Of a DNA stretch of 64,000 nt, positions 8,446 to 17,723 are shown in pieces (position 1 is the stretch's first letter; the number at the start of each line of letters is the position of its first letter). Made by a program: the position numbers and the translations under genes. This stretch comes from Roseateles toxinivorans. Its GTDB lineage: Bacteria > Pseudomonadota > Gammaproteobacteria > Burkholderiales > Burkholderiaceae_C. A model generated the notes under the pieces. That model ran no database searches. It saw nothing but the letters and a program-made list of their open reading frames with translations, and had not been told where the DNA came from. The stretch is from assembly GCF_004362525.1 (NCBI RefSeq), contig NZ_SNXS01000001.1, positions 1,105,510-1,169,509 on the forward strand, written 5' to 3'.

Positions 8446-8760
8446 GTGGCGCGGTTCGACGTTTATGCCAATCCGCTCACCAGCGAGCGCCACGAAACGC
8501 CCTTTCTGCTGGACGTGCAGAATGAGTTCATTGCCGGTCTGGCAACCCGCGTCGTGATCCCGCTGCGCAGCGAATCCCTGTTCGGCCCACGCGCCCGCGA
8601 CCTGAATCCGCTGGTCAGCGTGGCCGACTCAGCCGTTGTGCTCGACACCGCCGCGATGGGCGCCATTCCGCTGCGGCTGCTGAGCCAGCGGGTCGGCAAT
8701 CTGCACCACGAACAGCTGCAGATCCAATCTGCCCTGGACACCTTGTTTGGCGCGTACTGA
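8446..8760 (+). CDS. ccdB: CcdB-family gyrase-poison toxin
   Basis: 104 aa if started at the GTG at 8446 (reads MARFDVYANP, the usual family N-terminus). A second GTG at 8440 would overlap the ccdA stop as GTGA and add two residues. Conserved CcdB stretches are FLLDVQNEF, RVVIPLRSE and NPLVSVADSAVVLDT. In F-plasmid CcdB the last three residues Trp-Gly-Ile are needed for gyrase poisoning. Here the protein ends FGAY, so the C-terminus diverges from both the plasmid and the usual Gly-Ile ending, and activity cannot be assumed. Confidence 0.88.
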   Translation: MARFDVYANPLTSERHETPFLLDVQNEFIAGLATRVVIPLRSESLFGPRARDLNPLVSVADSAVVLDTAAMGAIPLRLLSQRVGNLHHEQLQIQSALDTLFGAY

Positions 8761-8787
8761 AGCACGCCAGGAAACCTATCATTCCCC

Positions 8788-9609
8788 ATGGAACTCAATC
8801 CCCCACGCCCCGTGCGCAGCCAGTACGAAGACTTCATGCGCCATGTGCGCGACACCGGCACGCTGAAGACCGACCGCACCGGCACCGGCACGACCAGCGT
8901 TTTCGGTCACCAGATGCGTTTCGACCTCAACGAAGGCTTCCCTCTGGTCACGACCAAGAAGGTGCACCTGAAGTCCATCATCCTGGAGCTGCTGTGGTTT
9001 CTGCGCGGAGATGGCAATGCGAAATGGCTGCAGGAACGGGGCGTCACGATCTGGGACGAATGGGCCAAGCCCGACGGCGACCTGGGGCCGGTCTACGGCG
9101 TGCAATGGCGCAGCTGGCCCACACCGGGCGGTGGCCATATCGACCAGATCGCCGAGGTAGTGAAGACGCTTAAAACCAACCCCGACTCGCGCCGCATCAT
9201 TGTCAGCGCCTGGAATGTGGCCGATCTGTCCAAGATGGCCTTGATGCCCTGCCATGCCTTCTTCCAGTTCTACGTGGCGGACGGCAAGCTCAGCTGCCAG
9301 CTCTACCAGCGCAGCGCCGACATCTTCCTGGGCGTGCCCTTCAATATCGCCAGCTATGCGCTCTTGACCCATATGCTGGCCCAGCAATGCGACCTGGCCG
9401 TGGGCGACTTCATCTGGACCGGCGGCGACTGCCACATCTACAGCAACCACAGGGAGCAGGTCGAGCTGCAGCTGTCGCGCGCCCCCCACCCCTACCCGAC
9501 ACTGAACATCAAGCGCCGGCCCGCATCGATCTTCGACTACGCGTACGAAGATTTCGAGGTGCTGGACTACCAACACCACGCCGCCATCAAGGCGCCGGTG
9601 GCGGTATGA
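8788..9609 (+). CDS. thyA: Thymidylate synthase
   Basis: 273 aa. It converts dUMP to dTMP using methylene-tetrahydrofolate, which becomes dihydrofolate. The catalytic cysteine is Cys155 in [13 protein letters not shown]. The phosphate-binding arginines near the N-terminus (DRTGTGT) and in the DSRRIIV segment, the folate/dUMP site around [22 protein letters not shown], and the C-terminal KAPVAV tail are all intact. The N-terminus is about nine residues longer than in E. coli. Its stop overlaps the folA start as ATGA, pairing production of dihydrofolate with its reduction. Confidence 0.97.
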   Translation: MELNPPRPVRSQYEDFMRHVRDTGTLKTDRTGTGTTSVFGHQMRFDLNEGFPLVTTKKVHLKSIILELLWFLRGDGNAKWLQERGVTIWDEWAKPDGDLGPVYGVQWRSWPTPGGGHIDQIAEVVKTLKTNPDSRRIIVSAWNVADLSKMALMPCHAFFQFYVADGKLSCQLYQRSADIFLGVPFNIASYALLTHMLAQQCDLAVGDFIWTGGDCHIYSNHREQVELQLSRAPHPYPTLNIKRRPASIFDYAYEDFEVLDYQHHAAIKAPVAV

Positions 9610-10097
9610 CCCAAGTCGCCTTGATCGCCGCCGTGGCGCGCAACGGCGCCATCGGCCGTGGCAACGATCTGCTGTTCAAGCTGCCAGAGGACCAGAAGCA
9701 CTTCCGTGCCGTGACGATGGGCTGCCCGGTCATCATGGGCCGGCGCACCTGGGACTCGCTGCCAGAGCGTTTCCGGCCGCTGCCGGGTCGACGCAATCTG
9801 GTCGTCACACGCAACGTCGGCTGGCGTGACAACGGCGCCGAGGCCTTCACCTCGCTGGAGGCCGCGCTGGCCGCCGTGGCCGACGCGCCCAAAGTCTTTG
9901 TCATCGGCGGTGGCGAGCTCTATGCGCTGGCCCTGCCGCTGGCGCAGGAACTGGTGCTGACCGAGGTCGATGCCGAGGTCGACGGCGACATCTTCTTCCC
10001 GGCCTGGGACCGCAGCCGCTTCACTGAACGCTCCCGCGAGGTCCGCCAGGCCCAAGGCCTGCACTATGACTTTGCTCACTACACAAGAATCAACTGA
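9606..10097 (+). CDS. folA: Dihydrofolate reductase
   Basis: 163 aa. It reduces dihydrofolate to tetrahydrofolate with NADPH. Recognisable parts are the N-terminal [26 protein letters not shown], whose Asp29 corresponds to the catalytic Asp27 of E. coli, the [12 protein letters not shown] cofactor motif, NLVVTRN, and the [16 protein letters not shown] loop. The ATG at 9606 shares ATGA with the thyA stop, so translation is probably coupled. This is the usual thyA-folA arrangement. Confidence 0.96.
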   Translation: MTQVALIAAVARNGAIGRGNDLLFKLPEDQKHFRAVTMGCPVIMGRRTWDSLPERFRPLPGRRNLVVTRNVGWRDNGAEAFTSLEAALAAVADAPKVFVIGGGELYALALPLAQELVLTEVDAEVDGDIFFPAWDRSRFTERSREVRQAQGLHYDFAHYTRIN

Positions 10098-10108
10098 GGG
10101 AACCCACG

Positions 10109-10684
10109 ATGTCAGGACATGGCTTTCACGTGCATGGCCCCCATGACCACGAGCTGGAGCATGCGGCACAACATGACCCCAAGGGCATGGGCGGCCAGCT
10201 GGCGGTGATCACTGCCGTGCTGGCCACCGTCGGCGCGATGTTCTCGTACATGGGCGGCGCCACCCAGGCCAACGCCGGTCTGCTGAAGAACGACGCGGCG
10301 ATCAAGAAGACCGAGGCTGCCAACCAGTGGGCCTTCTACCAGGCCAAGAGCGGCAAACAGAACCTGGCCGAACTGGCCGCCGTGCTGGTGGCCGAGGACA
10401 AGCGGGCAAAGTACGTCGAGGAGATTGAGCGCTACAAGAAGGAGAAGGCCGAGATCAAGCTGGCGGCCGAGAAGCTCGAGGAAGAATCCAAGGCCTTCGA
10501 CCACAGGAGCGAGCAGCAGATGCACCAGCACCACCGCTGGGCCCAGGCCACCACGGCGCTGCAGGTCTCGATCGCCCTGGCCGCCATTGCCCTCTTGACG
10601 CGCAAGCGCTGGATGGAGTGGGCCACGCTGGCGATGGGCGGCGTCGGCTTTGTGCTGGGCGCGCTGTCGGCCTTGCACATCTGA
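10109..10684 (+). CDS. DUF4337-domain membrane protein
   Basis: 191 aa. A His-rich N-terminus (HGFHVHGPHDHELEHAAQHD, residues 4-23) precedes one transmembrane segment (about 30-50). A charged Lys/Glu-rich helical region (about 90-140, coiled-coil character) and two C-terminal membrane helices (about 145-190) follow. This is the layout of DUF4337, a widespread inner-membrane family of unknown function. The His cluster could bind a metal, but that is speculation. It starts 11 bases after folA and may be co-transcribed with it. Confidence 0.8.
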   Translation: MSGHGFHVHGPHDHELEHAAQHDPKGMGGQLAVITAVLATVGAMFSYMGGATQANAGLLKNDAAIKKTEAANQWAFYQAKSGKQNLAELAAVLVAEDKRAKYVEEIERYKKEKAEIKLAAEKLEEESKAFDHRSEQQMHQHHRWAQATTALQVSIALAAIALLTRKRWMEWATLAMGGVGFVLGALSALHI

Positions 10685-10759
10685 GCCTTGCGGGCGCGAG
10701 TGCGCCCGCCGGCCCTGGACGAAGAACTGCGCACCGCGGTTCACGAGCAGGAAAGCCGG

Positions 10760-11263
10760 ATGTTTTTCAAGATCAAGGGCAAGCGCATTGAGTTCGAGCG
10801 CTCGGTGAAGGAGGCGCACATCAAGCTGCGCACCGGCTTGTTTCGCTGGTTGGTGACCAACCGTCCGCTGAACCTGATCACCGGGCCGCTGATCTACGGC
10901 ATGGTGATTCCGCTGCTGATGCTTGATCTGTGCGTGACCTTCTACCAGTGGGCGTGCTTCCCGATCTACGGCATCAACAAGGTCAGGCGAAGCGACTACC
11001 TGGTATTCGATCGACGCCACCTCGGCTATCTCAATCTGATCGAGAAGTTCCACTGCACCTATTGCGAGTACGGCAATGGCCTGATGGCCTATATGACCGA
11101 GATCCTCGCACGCACCGAACAGTATTTCTGCCCGATCAAGCACGCGCACAAGGTGCTCGGTACACACGGACGCTACAACCGCTTTCTCGACTATGGCGAG
11201 GCCGAGGCCTTTGAGGCCAAGCTGGAGGAGTTCCGGCTGGCACTGGGACGACGCGAGTCCTGA
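10760..11263 (+). CDS. Conserved membrane protein with CxxC motif, function unknown
   Basis: 167 aa from the ATG at 10760 (FFKIKGKRIEFERS...). A TTG at 10688 would give 191 aa with a non-conserved-looking leader. One or two hydrophobic segments lie around residues 38-68 (LNLITGPLIYGMVIPLLMLDLCVTFYQW). The core motif is FHCTYCEYGNG followed about 20 residues later by QYFCPIKHA, a CxxC plus a third Cys and His that could form a metal or redox site. I recall similar proteins in other proteobacteria but know no function. It lies 75 bases after the DUF4337 gene on the same strand. Confidence 0.7.
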   Translation: MFFKIKGKRIEFERSVKEAHIKLRTGLFRWLVTNRPLNLITGPLIYGMVIPLLMLDLCVTFYQWACFPIYGINKVRRSDYLVFDRRHLGYLNLIEKFHCTYCEYGNGLMAYMTEILARTEQYFCPIKHAHKVLGTHGRYNRFLDYGEAEAFEAKLEEFRLALGRRES

Positions 11264-11391
11264 GGGGCCTGCGCGCTGGGACCGGGATTCATTGAGCCGT
11301 CCGGCACCGGCCGCGCGACAATGTGGGCACGCCGTGCGGCTACCATCGGTGGCAGCCGCCCTTCCCTCACGACCAAGACCTCGATTCGCCC

Positions 11392-12156
11392 ATGAAACTC
11401 GCCACCTGGAACGTCAACTCGCTGAACGTACGCTTGCCTCAGGTGCTGGACTGGCTGGTGGCCAACCCGGTCGATGCGCTTGTGCTGCAGGAAACCAAGC
11501 TCACCGACGACAAGTTCCCGACCCTGGAGATCGGCGAGGCCGGCTACCAGGTGCACTGGTTCGGCCAGAAGACCTATAACGGGGTGGCCCTGCTGAGCCG
11601 CACGCCGGCACAGGACGTGGTCAAGAACATCGTCGGCTTCGAAGATGCTCAGGCCCGCGTGATCGCAGGCACGGTGGATGGTGTGCGCGTGATCGGCGCC
11701 TATTTCCCCAATGGAGAGGCGCTGGACAGCGACAAGTTCGTCTACAAGATGGCCTGGCTGGACGGCCTGCGGGCCTGGCTGGCCACCGAGCTCAAGGCCC
11801 ATGACAAGCTGGTGCTGATGGGCGACTTCAACATCGCCCCGGAAGACCGCGATTGCTATGACCCGGCGGCCTTTGTGGGCCTGACCCACTGCTCGCCGCA
11901 GGAGCGTGCGCACTTCCAGGCCCTGCTCGATCTGGGCATGGTCGATGCCTACCGACTGTTCGATCACCCGCCCAAGAGCTACAGCTGGTGGGACTACCGC
12001 AACCTGGGCTTTCGCAAGAACCAGGGCCTGCGCATCGACCACATCCTGGTCAGCGAGGCACTGCGCGCCCAGGTCCAGGCCTGCGAGATCGACAAGCTGC
12101 CGCGCAAGAACGAGCGGCCCAGCGACCATGCGCCGGTGGTGGTGACGCTGAGCTGA
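11392..12156 (+). CDS. xthA: Exodeoxyribonuclease III (AP endonuclease)
   Basis: 254 aa. It cleaves abasic sites in DNA and degrades 3' ends during base-excision repair. The exonuclease-endonuclease-phosphatase fold is marked by the start MKLATWNVNSLNVRLP, the metal-binding Glu in LVLQETKL, the MGDFNIAPEDRDCYDP loop, YSWWDYR and the catalytic pair in LRIDHILVS and SDHAPVV. The ATG at 11392 gives the family-typical N-terminus, so in-frame codons further upstream are unlikely. It runs convergent with pncB, with stop codons only two bases apart. Confidence 0.95.
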   Translation: MKLATWNVNSLNVRLPQVLDWLVANPVDALVLQETKLTDDKFPTLEIGEAGYQVHWFGQKTYNGVALLSRTPAQDVVKNIVGFEDAQARVIAGTVDGVRVIGAYFPNGEALDSDKFVYKMAWLDGLRAWLATELKAHDKLVLMGDFNIAPEDRDCYDPAAFVGLTHCSPQERAHFQALLDLGMVDAYRLFDHPPKSYSWWDYRNLGFRKNQGLRIDHILVSEALRAQVQACEIDKLPRKNERPSDHAPVVVTLS

Positions 12157-12158
12157 GC

Positions 12159-13349
12159 CTAGACGGGGGCGATGTTGAACACCTGGCGCAGATAGGCCAG
12201 AAAGGTCTGGTCGTCGCACATCGTCTTGCCCGGGCTGTCCGAGAGCTTGGCCACCGGCTGGCCGTTGCAAAGCGTCAGCTTCATGACGATGTGCAGCGGG
12301 GTCAGGCCCATATCGTTGCTGAGATTGGTGCCGATGCCGAACCCGAGCTGGGTGCGATCGGCGAAGTGGCGGTACAGGGCCAGCGCGGCGGGCACATCCA
12401 AGCCATCCGAGAACACGAGCCGCTTGGTGTGCGCGTCGATGCGCAGCTTGGCGTAATGGGCCAAGGCCTTCTCGCCCCAGACGTAGGGGTTGCCCGAGTC
12501 GTGGCGCAGGCCGTCGAACAGCTTGGCGAAGTAGAGGTCGAAATCGGCCAGGAAGGCGTCCATGCCGACCACATCGGTCAGCGCTACACCGAGGTCGCCG
12601 CGGTATTCCTGCACCCAGTCCTCCAGCGCCGCCTTCTGGTGGTCGCGCAGGCGCACGCCGGTGGCCTGGTAGCTCTGCAGATACTCGTGGGCCATGGTGC
12701 CGATCGGCACCAGATCCAGGTCGCGCGCCAGGAGCACGTTCGACGTGCCCTTGAAGTATTGAGGCAGCTCGCGCTTCAAGGTCGCCACGACCTCGCGGTG
12801 CCAGTCGCCCGAAAAGCGCCGACGCACGCCGAAGTCGAACACCTCGAACGGATGAGCGCGCGGCGGCTCGTCGCCAAACGCCCGCAGCTGGGCGATCTTG
12901 TGCTGCAGCCGGCGACGGCCCTCGGTCCGCGCCGCTGACTGATCGAAACGGCGGAAGTACAGCTCGTTGACGATGGCCAGCACAAAGATCTCGAAGCCCA
13001 TCACATGGACCTGCGGGCCGCTAGCGACGATGCGCAAGTCCTGGCCCTCGGCGCCGACCGAGATGAACTCGCGCTGGAAGCGGAACAGGCGCAGGAAGTC
13101 AACGAAGTCTGACTTGATGAAGCGCAGTCCCTTCAGATAGGCCAGTTCACCGAGGCTGAAGCTGAGGCTGCACAGATGATCGATCTCGCGCTCGACCTCC
13201 TGCAGCAGCTCGGCCAGCGGAAACACCGTCTCGTTGCGGCATAGAAAGCTGTACTCGGCCTGGGTCTGCGGATGGCGATGCAACATCGTCTGCCACATCG
13301 TGAACTTGTAGAGATCGGTCTCCAGCAGGCTGTGGATCACATGCGTCAT
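12159..13349 (-). CDS. pncB: Nicotinate phosphoribosyltransferase
   Basis: 396 aa, the normal length. It makes nicotinate mononucleotide from nicotinate and PRPP in the NAD salvage (Preiss-Handler) route. Family features are [20 protein letters not shown] at the N-terminus, the [16 protein letters not shown] region, [12 protein letters not shown]-like [18 protein letters not shown], the His in [13 protein letters not shown], and [18 protein letters not shown] for PRPP binding. The ATG at 13349 overlaps the stop of the nicotinamidase gene as ATGA. Longer frames upstream are antisense-like noise. Confidence 0.95.
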   Translation of the reverse strand: MTHVIHSLLETDLYKFTMWQTMLHRHPQTQAEYSFLCRNETVFPLAELLQEVEREIDHLCSLSFSLGELAYLKGLRFIKSDFVDFLRLFRFQREFISVGAEGQDLRIVASGPQVHVMGFEIFVLAIVNELYFRRFDQSAARTEGRRRLQHKIAQLRAFGDEPPRAHPFEVFDFGVRRRFSGDWHREVVATLKRELPQYFKGTSNVLLARDLDLVPIGTMAHEYLQSYQATGVRLRDHQKAALEDWVQEYRGDLGVALTDVVGMDAFLADFDLYFAKLFDGLRHDSGNPYVWGEKALAHYAKLRIDAHTKRLVFSDGLDVPAALALYRHFADRTQLGFGIGTNLSNDMGLTPLHIVMKLTLCNGQPVAKLSDSPGKTMCDDQTFLAYLRQVFNIAPV

Positions 13350-14206
13350 GCGCGCTCTTTCGACAATTCTTTCAACATTTCGGCACTGCTCGCCAGGCGT
13401 AGGCCGCGCTCGCGCATCGCCGCGAAGAAGGCCTGCTGCTGGGCCTCGAAGCCGGCCACCGGGCTCATGCAGTCGGTCAGCAGCACCAGCCGGTCCAGGC
13501 GCCCGCCGGGCAGATGCCGGGCCAGATGCTCGGTCGTCGCCTTGACGCAATGGCTGGAGGCCTCGCCGGCGATCAGCAGCAGCTCGGCGCTGTCAAGCCG
13601 CGCCAGCAGATCGCGGTTCAGCTGCGTGCCTTCGTCGCCATCGCTGGGCACCTCGGCCTGCAGCGCGCTGTAGTGCTCGGTCCAGGGGTTGCTGCCCTTC
13701 AAGACCTTGTGCACGAGCTTCAGCCGCCGCTCCTCCCATCCGTTGTAGGCCGCGCGTACATCGGCATGCACAGCCTGACCCCAGCTGCCGATCTCGCAAT
13801 GCACCGGCCAGACCATCAGGGTGTAGCGGCCCGTCGCTTCCAGCGCATCGAGGTAGGCCAGCGTGCGCGGCAAGCCGGACGGATCGCGTGGACTGAACTC
13901 GCCTGCCCTCACCTGTGCCGCGGTGATTGCGGTGAAAGGCAAGACCTGACCCGCCCAGAAAGCCGGATGCGCGATGTCGATGCGGTGGTGCGAGTCCAGA
14001 GTGATGGTGATTTCGGCGATCGCATCGCCGGCCGCGCGGATCAGGTGCGCCAGCCTTTGCATGTCGCCATGCGCCCCAGGCACCGGCAGGGCCGGCCTCA
14101 ACAGGCCGCCTTGCACCGGGTCGGGTGGCAGCCAGGCCTCGGGCAGATCGCAGAAATCGTTCTGCGCGTCGATGATCAGCAGGTGGGTGTTCTTTGCAAG
14201 ACTCAT
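13346..14206 (-). CDS. pncA: Nicotinamidase-type cysteine hydrolase
   Basis: 286 aa, longer than the 210-aa E. coli enzyme but typical of a larger subgroup. Isochorismatase-like fold with catalytic Asp13 (IIDAQNDF), a Lys in [10 protein letters not shown] and nucleophile Cys220 ([13 protein letters not shown]). The zinc-ligand segment is [11 protein letters not shown] (71-81), and [11 protein letters not shown] is diagnostic of nicotinamidases. It should deamidate nicotinamide to nicotinate, the substrate of the overlapping downstream pncB product. The four-base overlap implies coupled translation of two consecutive steps. Confidence 0.88.
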   Translation of the reverse strand: MSLAKNTHLLIIDAQNDFCDLPEAWLPPDPVQGGLLRPALPVPGAHGDMQRLAHLIRAAGDAIAEITITLDSHHRIDIAHPAFWAGQVLPFTAITAAQVRAGEFSPRDPSGLPRTLAYLDALEATGRYTLMVWPVHCEIGSWGQAVHADVRAAYNGWEERRLKLVHKVLKGSNPWTEHYSALQAEVPSDGDEGTQLNRDLLARLDSAELLLIAGEASSHCVKATTEHLARHLPGGRLDRLVLLTDCMSPVAGFEAQQQAFFAAMRERGLRLASSAEMLKELSKERA

Positions 14207-14223
14207 GGCGGCAATGTACCTGC

Positions 14224-14649
14224 TCAGGCGTTCTTGTAGGTCTGCAGGTGGATACTGGTCTCGGTGGCGCCAATGCCTTTGATCAGGCGCACCCGCTCCA
14301 GCACATCGGCCAGCTCGCCCAGCGTGCTGGCGCGCAGTTCGGCCAGCAGGTCCCAGCGGCCGTTGGTGTCGAACAGGCGAGACACGCCAGGCTCGCCGAG
14401 CAGGATGCTGATCACCTCGCGCGTCTTGTTGCCCTCGACGGCGATGCTCATCCAGGCGGTGATCAGGTTGGGCGTCACATCGGGCCGCAAGGTGACGGTG
14501 TAGCCGACGATCACACCCGCGTCCTCCAGCTTGGCGATGCGGTTCGTCACCGTGCCGCGCGAGACCTTGAGCTTGTGCGCCAGGGTGGCGACGGTGGCGC
14601 GGGCATCCAGGCGCAAGAGCGCCATCAATTGCTGGTCAAGCGTGTCCAT
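14224..14649 (-). CDS. Lrp/AsnC-family transcriptional regulator
   Basis: 141 aa. The N-terminal helix-turn-helix (LDQQLMALLRLDARATVATLAHKLKVSRGTVTNRIAKLEDAGVI, residues 3-46) is followed by an effector-binding RAM/AsnC domain with the usual glycine-rich turn (TNGRWDLLAELRA). The ATG at 14649 is chosen because it reads MDTLDQQLMALL, the family N-terminus. It is divergent from ornithine cyclodeaminase and shares a region rich in inverted repeats, so it probably senses ornithine, arginine or proline and controls that gene. The effector is inferred from context only. Confidence 0.9.
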   Translation of the reverse strand: MDTLDQQLMALLRLDARATVATLAHKLKVSRGTVTNRIAKLEDAGVIVGYTVTLRPDVTPNLITAWMSIAVEGNKTREVISILLGEPGVSRLFDTNGRWDLLAELRASTLGELADVLERVRLIKGIGATETSIHLQTYKNA

Positions 14650-14675
14650 CGAGGGTCTCCAGCCGACAGTAATTT

Positions 14676-14741
14676 TGCCATTTTGGCATCTGCAACCGCC
14701 AAAATGGTAGAACACCATCACTTATTGAGCATTTATTGAGC
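14676..14741 (+). promoter_or_regulatory. Lrp-type operator region between the regulator and ornithine cyclodeaminase
   Basis: A perfect 10-bp inverted repeat has arms CCATTTTGGC (14678-14687) and GCCAAAATGG (14698-14707) with a 10-base centre. Its left arm is itself inside the smaller palindrome TGCCATTTTGGCA (14676-14688). Downstream the 9-mer TTATTGAGC occurs twice (14722-14730, 14733-14741), 11 bases apart, that is one helical turn. Multiple helically phased sites fit an Lrp/AsnC octamer wrapping DNA between the divergent genes. Confidence 0.6.
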
Positions 14742-14798
14742 TTCTCGCTAACACGCCGCTTAAGAAGAATCAGGCCATCACAACAGCCGAGCCTGCCT

Positions 14799-15848
14799 AT
14801 GACGACCCTTCTGACCACCCGAGACGTCGCCCAGATCGTCCAGCGCCTCGGCATTGACACCTGCCTGACCCGCCTGGTCGGCTATCTGGAAGCCGACTAT
14901 CTGCGCTGGAACGAGTTCGACAAGACGCCCCGCGTGGCCGCCCATTCGCAAGATGGCGTGATCGAACTGATGCCCATCGCCGATGCCTCGCTGTACAGCT
15001 TCAAATACGTCAATGGCCATCCGAAGAACACCCGCCTGGGCCTGTCCACCGTGATGGCCTTCGGCGCCCTGGCCGATGTGGCCACCGGCCGCCCCGAGTT
15101 GCTGGCCGAACTGACCCTGACCACCGCCATGCGCACCGCCGCCACCTCGGCCATGGTGGCCCGCCATCTGGCACGTCCCGACGCCAAGTCCATGGCCCTG
15201 ATCGGCAATGGCGCGCAAAGCGAATTCCAGGCACTGGCGTTTCACCATCTGCTGGGCATCGAAGAGATACGCCTCTTCGACATCGACCCCGCCGCCACCG
15301 CCAAGCTGCTGCGCCATCTCCAATCCGTGCCCGGTCTGAAGCTCACCGTCTGCGGCAGCACTGCTGAAGCGGTGCGCGGCGCCGACATCGTCACCACCGT
15401 CACCGCCGACAAGACCAATGCCACCATCATCACGCCCGAGATGATCGAACCAGGCATGCACATCAACGGCGTCGGTGGTGACTGCCCTGGCAAGACCGAG
15501 CTGCACCGCGCCGTGCTTGAGCGGGCCAAGGTCTTCGTCGAATACGAGCCCCAGTCGCGCATCGAGGGCGATATCCAGCAGATGCCGGCCGACTTCACCG
15601 TGACCGAGTTCTGGCGCGTGCTGAACGGCCAGGCCGGCGGCCGCGACAACCACGGCCAAGTCACCGTGTTCGACTCGGTGGGTTTTGCGCTGGAAGACTT
15701 CTCGGCGTTGCGCTTCTTGCGTGACAGCGCCCGCGAGCTGGGACTGGGCAGCCAGGTGGCGCTGATCCCCGAGATGGCCGACCCGAAGGACTTGTTCGGC
15801 CAACTGCAACTGGCACCAGCCAATGAAAACGTGCGCCGCGCCGCCTGA
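14799..15848 (+). CDS. Ornithine cyclodeaminase
   Basis: 349 aa, same length as the Pseudomonas putida enzyme. It converts L-ornithine to L-proline and ammonia with bound NAD. The family marks are LGIDTCLTRLVGYLEADYLRW near the N-terminus, KYVNGHPKN (substrate lysine), ATSAMVARHLARPDAKSMALIGNGAQSEFQ (Rossmann fold), DIDPAAT, INGVGGDCPGKTEL with the catalytic Asp, and FDSVGFALEDFSAL. The ATG at 14799 is favoured over upstream in-frame codons because it gives the conserved start MTTLLTTRDV. Divergent Lrp-type regulator upstream. Confidence 0.92.
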   Translation: MTTLLTTRDVAQIVQRLGIDTCLTRLVGYLEADYLRWNEFDKTPRVAAHSQDGVIELMPIADASLYSFKYVNGHPKNTRLGLSTVMAFGALADVATGRPELLAELTLTTAMRTAATSAMVARHLARPDAKSMALIGNGAQSEFQALAFHHLLGIEEIRLFDIDPAATAKLLRHLQSVPGLKLTVCGSTAEAVRGADIVTTVTADKTNATIITPEMIEPGMHINGVGGDCPGKTELHRAVLERAKVFVEYEPQSRIEGDIQQMPADFTVTEFWRVLNGQAGGRDNHGQVTVFDSVGFALEDFSALRFLRDSARELGLGSQVALIPEMADPKDLFGQLQLAPANENVRRAA

Positions 15849-16053
15849 GCACCGCCGCATTTGATACTTCCCGCTCACGCGGGTTCGTGATCAAATGCTC
15901 GCAACACTTGCCGCCCATGGGAGGCACTGGCGGCACTTGACGCAGATCAGGTCAACCGTACAGGGGTGGTTCAAGCTTGCGGCGCTCCGGGCAGTTTTAC
16001 AAGCATCGTCTTGCTTGATGCCCGCGCGCCATAGCACTCGGGAGTGCCAGAAC

Positions 16054-17670
16054 ATGCGCCAGAACCTTCCTGTCACGAAGACGGAGTACCCCTTCCCTTC
16101 GGGACAAACGCTGGTCTCCACGACCGACTTGAAGGGCCGCATCCTGCACTGCAACCCGGCCTTCATCGAGGTCAGCGGCTACCAGCGACAGGAGTTGCTC
16201 GGCCAGCCGCACAATATGATCCGCCACCCCGACATGCCGGAGGAGGCCTTCCGCGACATGTGGGAGACGATCGCGTCCGGCCAGCCCTGGTCGGCGCCAG
16301 TGAAGAACCGGCGCAAGAATGGCGACTACTACTGGGTCATGGCCAATGTCACACCATTGATGGAGGGCAATCGCCCAGTCGGCTATATGTCGGTGCGCAC
16401 CGAGGCGACTCGGCCGCAGATCCAGTCGGCCGAGGGTCTTTACGCACTGATGGCCAAGGAGAAGGCCTCGGGTCGCGTCGTGCATGCGCTGCACCGCGGC
16501 CATCTGCAACGCCAGGACGCCTGGGGTCGCATCAAGGCCTGGCTGACCCCCGGTCCGGTGGCCCAGTCCGCGCTGCTGTTTGCCGCCGTCGGCCTGGGCG
16601 TCTGGGCCGCCGTTGCCACCACAGGTGCGGGCTCGGTGCTGGCTGTCCTGCTGGTGATCGCGTTGCTGGCACTGGGAGGCGCCTGGCTGTCGCAGCGCAT
16701 GGCCAATGCGCCCATCGAAGCGCTGCTGTCCTATGCCAACCGTCTGGCCGCGGGCGACCTGACGCAGAGCCTGACCCTGTCCGGCACCGGCCAGGCCGCC
16801 GCACTCGGGCGTGCGCTGAGTCAGCTAACGGTCAATATGCGCGCCATCGTTTCCGACACCCGCGTTGAGCTGGAGAGCATGTGTGCCTCGACCCGCGAGA
16901 TTGCCAACGGCAATCAGGATTTGTCATCGCGCACCGAATCGCAGGCCAGCAGCCTGCAACAGACCGCCGCGACGATGGAGGAAATCACCGGCACCGTACG
17001 CCAGAGTTCGGCCTCGGCCAAACAGGCCTCGGAGGTTGCCGCCCAGCTGACCGCCGTCACCCAGCGCAGCAGCGACTCGGTGCACCATGTCAGCGACACC
17101 ATGGGCGAGATCTCGGCCTCGTCACACCGCATCAGCGAGATCATCCAGGTGATCGAAAGCATCGCCTTCCAGACCAATATCCTGGCGCTGAACGCGGCCG
17201 TCGAGGCGGCCCGTGCCGGCGAGCAGGGGCGCGGTTTTGCCGTCGTCGCGGCCGAGGTGCGAGCGCTGTCGCAACGCACCTCGGGCGCAGCGCGCGAGGT
17301 CAAGCAACTGATCACCGAGTCGGCCGAGAAAGTGCAGGCCGGCGAGCGCCAGACTCAGCAGGCCCGCGCCAGCATCGATGAAACCCTGGAGGCCATGCGT
17401 CGTTTCGAGGGCCTGATCGGCAACATCAACACCAGCTCGGGCGAGCAGCTGACCGGCATCTCACAGATCAACGAGGCGGTCAGCCAGCTCGACGGCATCA
17501 CCCAGCAAAATGCCGCGATGGTCGAGCAACTCGCCGCCTCGGCCAACTCGATGCTGGGTCAGGCCCAGGATGTGGTGCAGGCGGTGCGTGTGTTCAAACT
17601 GCGGGCCAGCGACACGATGGCGCCGCCACCCGATGCCGTGGCCTTGCGCCGCGGCGCCACCGTACACTGA
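16054..17670 (+). CDS. PAS-domain methyl-accepting chemotaxis protein (Aer-like)
   Basis: 538 aa. The cytoplasmic N-terminal PAS domain (about residues 8-115: [28 protein letters not shown]...[21 protein letters not shown]) is the Aer type, which in E. coli binds FAD for energy taxis. Two adjacent membrane segments (about 167-210) form a hairpin without a periplasmic domain. A HAMP-like linker follows, then the signalling domain with hairpin tip [41 protein letters not shown] (near 370-410). No CheR-binding pentapeptide is evident at the C-terminus. The ATG at 16054 is selected because PAS homology begins just after it. No che genes are in the window. Confidence 0.92.
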   Translation: MRQNLPVTKTEYPFPSGQTLVSTTDLKGRILHCNPAFIEVSGYQRQELLGQPHNMIRHPDMPEEAFRDMWETIASGQPWSAPVKNRRKNGDYYWVMANVTPLMEGNRPVGYMSVRTEATRPQIQSAEGLYALMAKEKASGRVVHALHRGHLQRQDAWGRIKAWLTPGPVAQSALLFAAVGLGVWAAVATTGAGSVLAVLLVIALLALGGAWLSQRMANAPIEALLSYANRLAAGDLTQSLTLSGTGQAAALGRALSQLTVNMRAIVSDTRVELESMCASTREIANGNQDLSSRTESQASSLQQTAATMEEITGTVRQSSASAKQASEVAAQLTAVTQRSSDSVHHVSDTMGEISASSHRISEIIQVIESIAFQTNILALNAAVEAARAGEQGRGFAVVAAEVRALSQRTSGAAREVKQLITESAEKVQAGERQTQQARASIDETLEAMRRFEGLIGNINTSSGEQLTGISQINEAVSQLDGITQQNAAMVEQLAASANSMLGQAQDVVQAVRVFKLRASDTMAPPPDAVALRRGATVH

Positions 17671-17723
17671 GCCTCGCCGTCTTCAAGCAGAATCCGGCCT
17701 CCCACAAACTCCCGGGCTCTCGA

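Noticed and set aside
15849-16053. A flagellar sigma-28 promoter before the chemoreceptor
   Set aside because: A TCAAG...GGCAGTTT-like pair exists around 15971-15997 but matches the consensus poorly and has no support from neighbouring motility genes.
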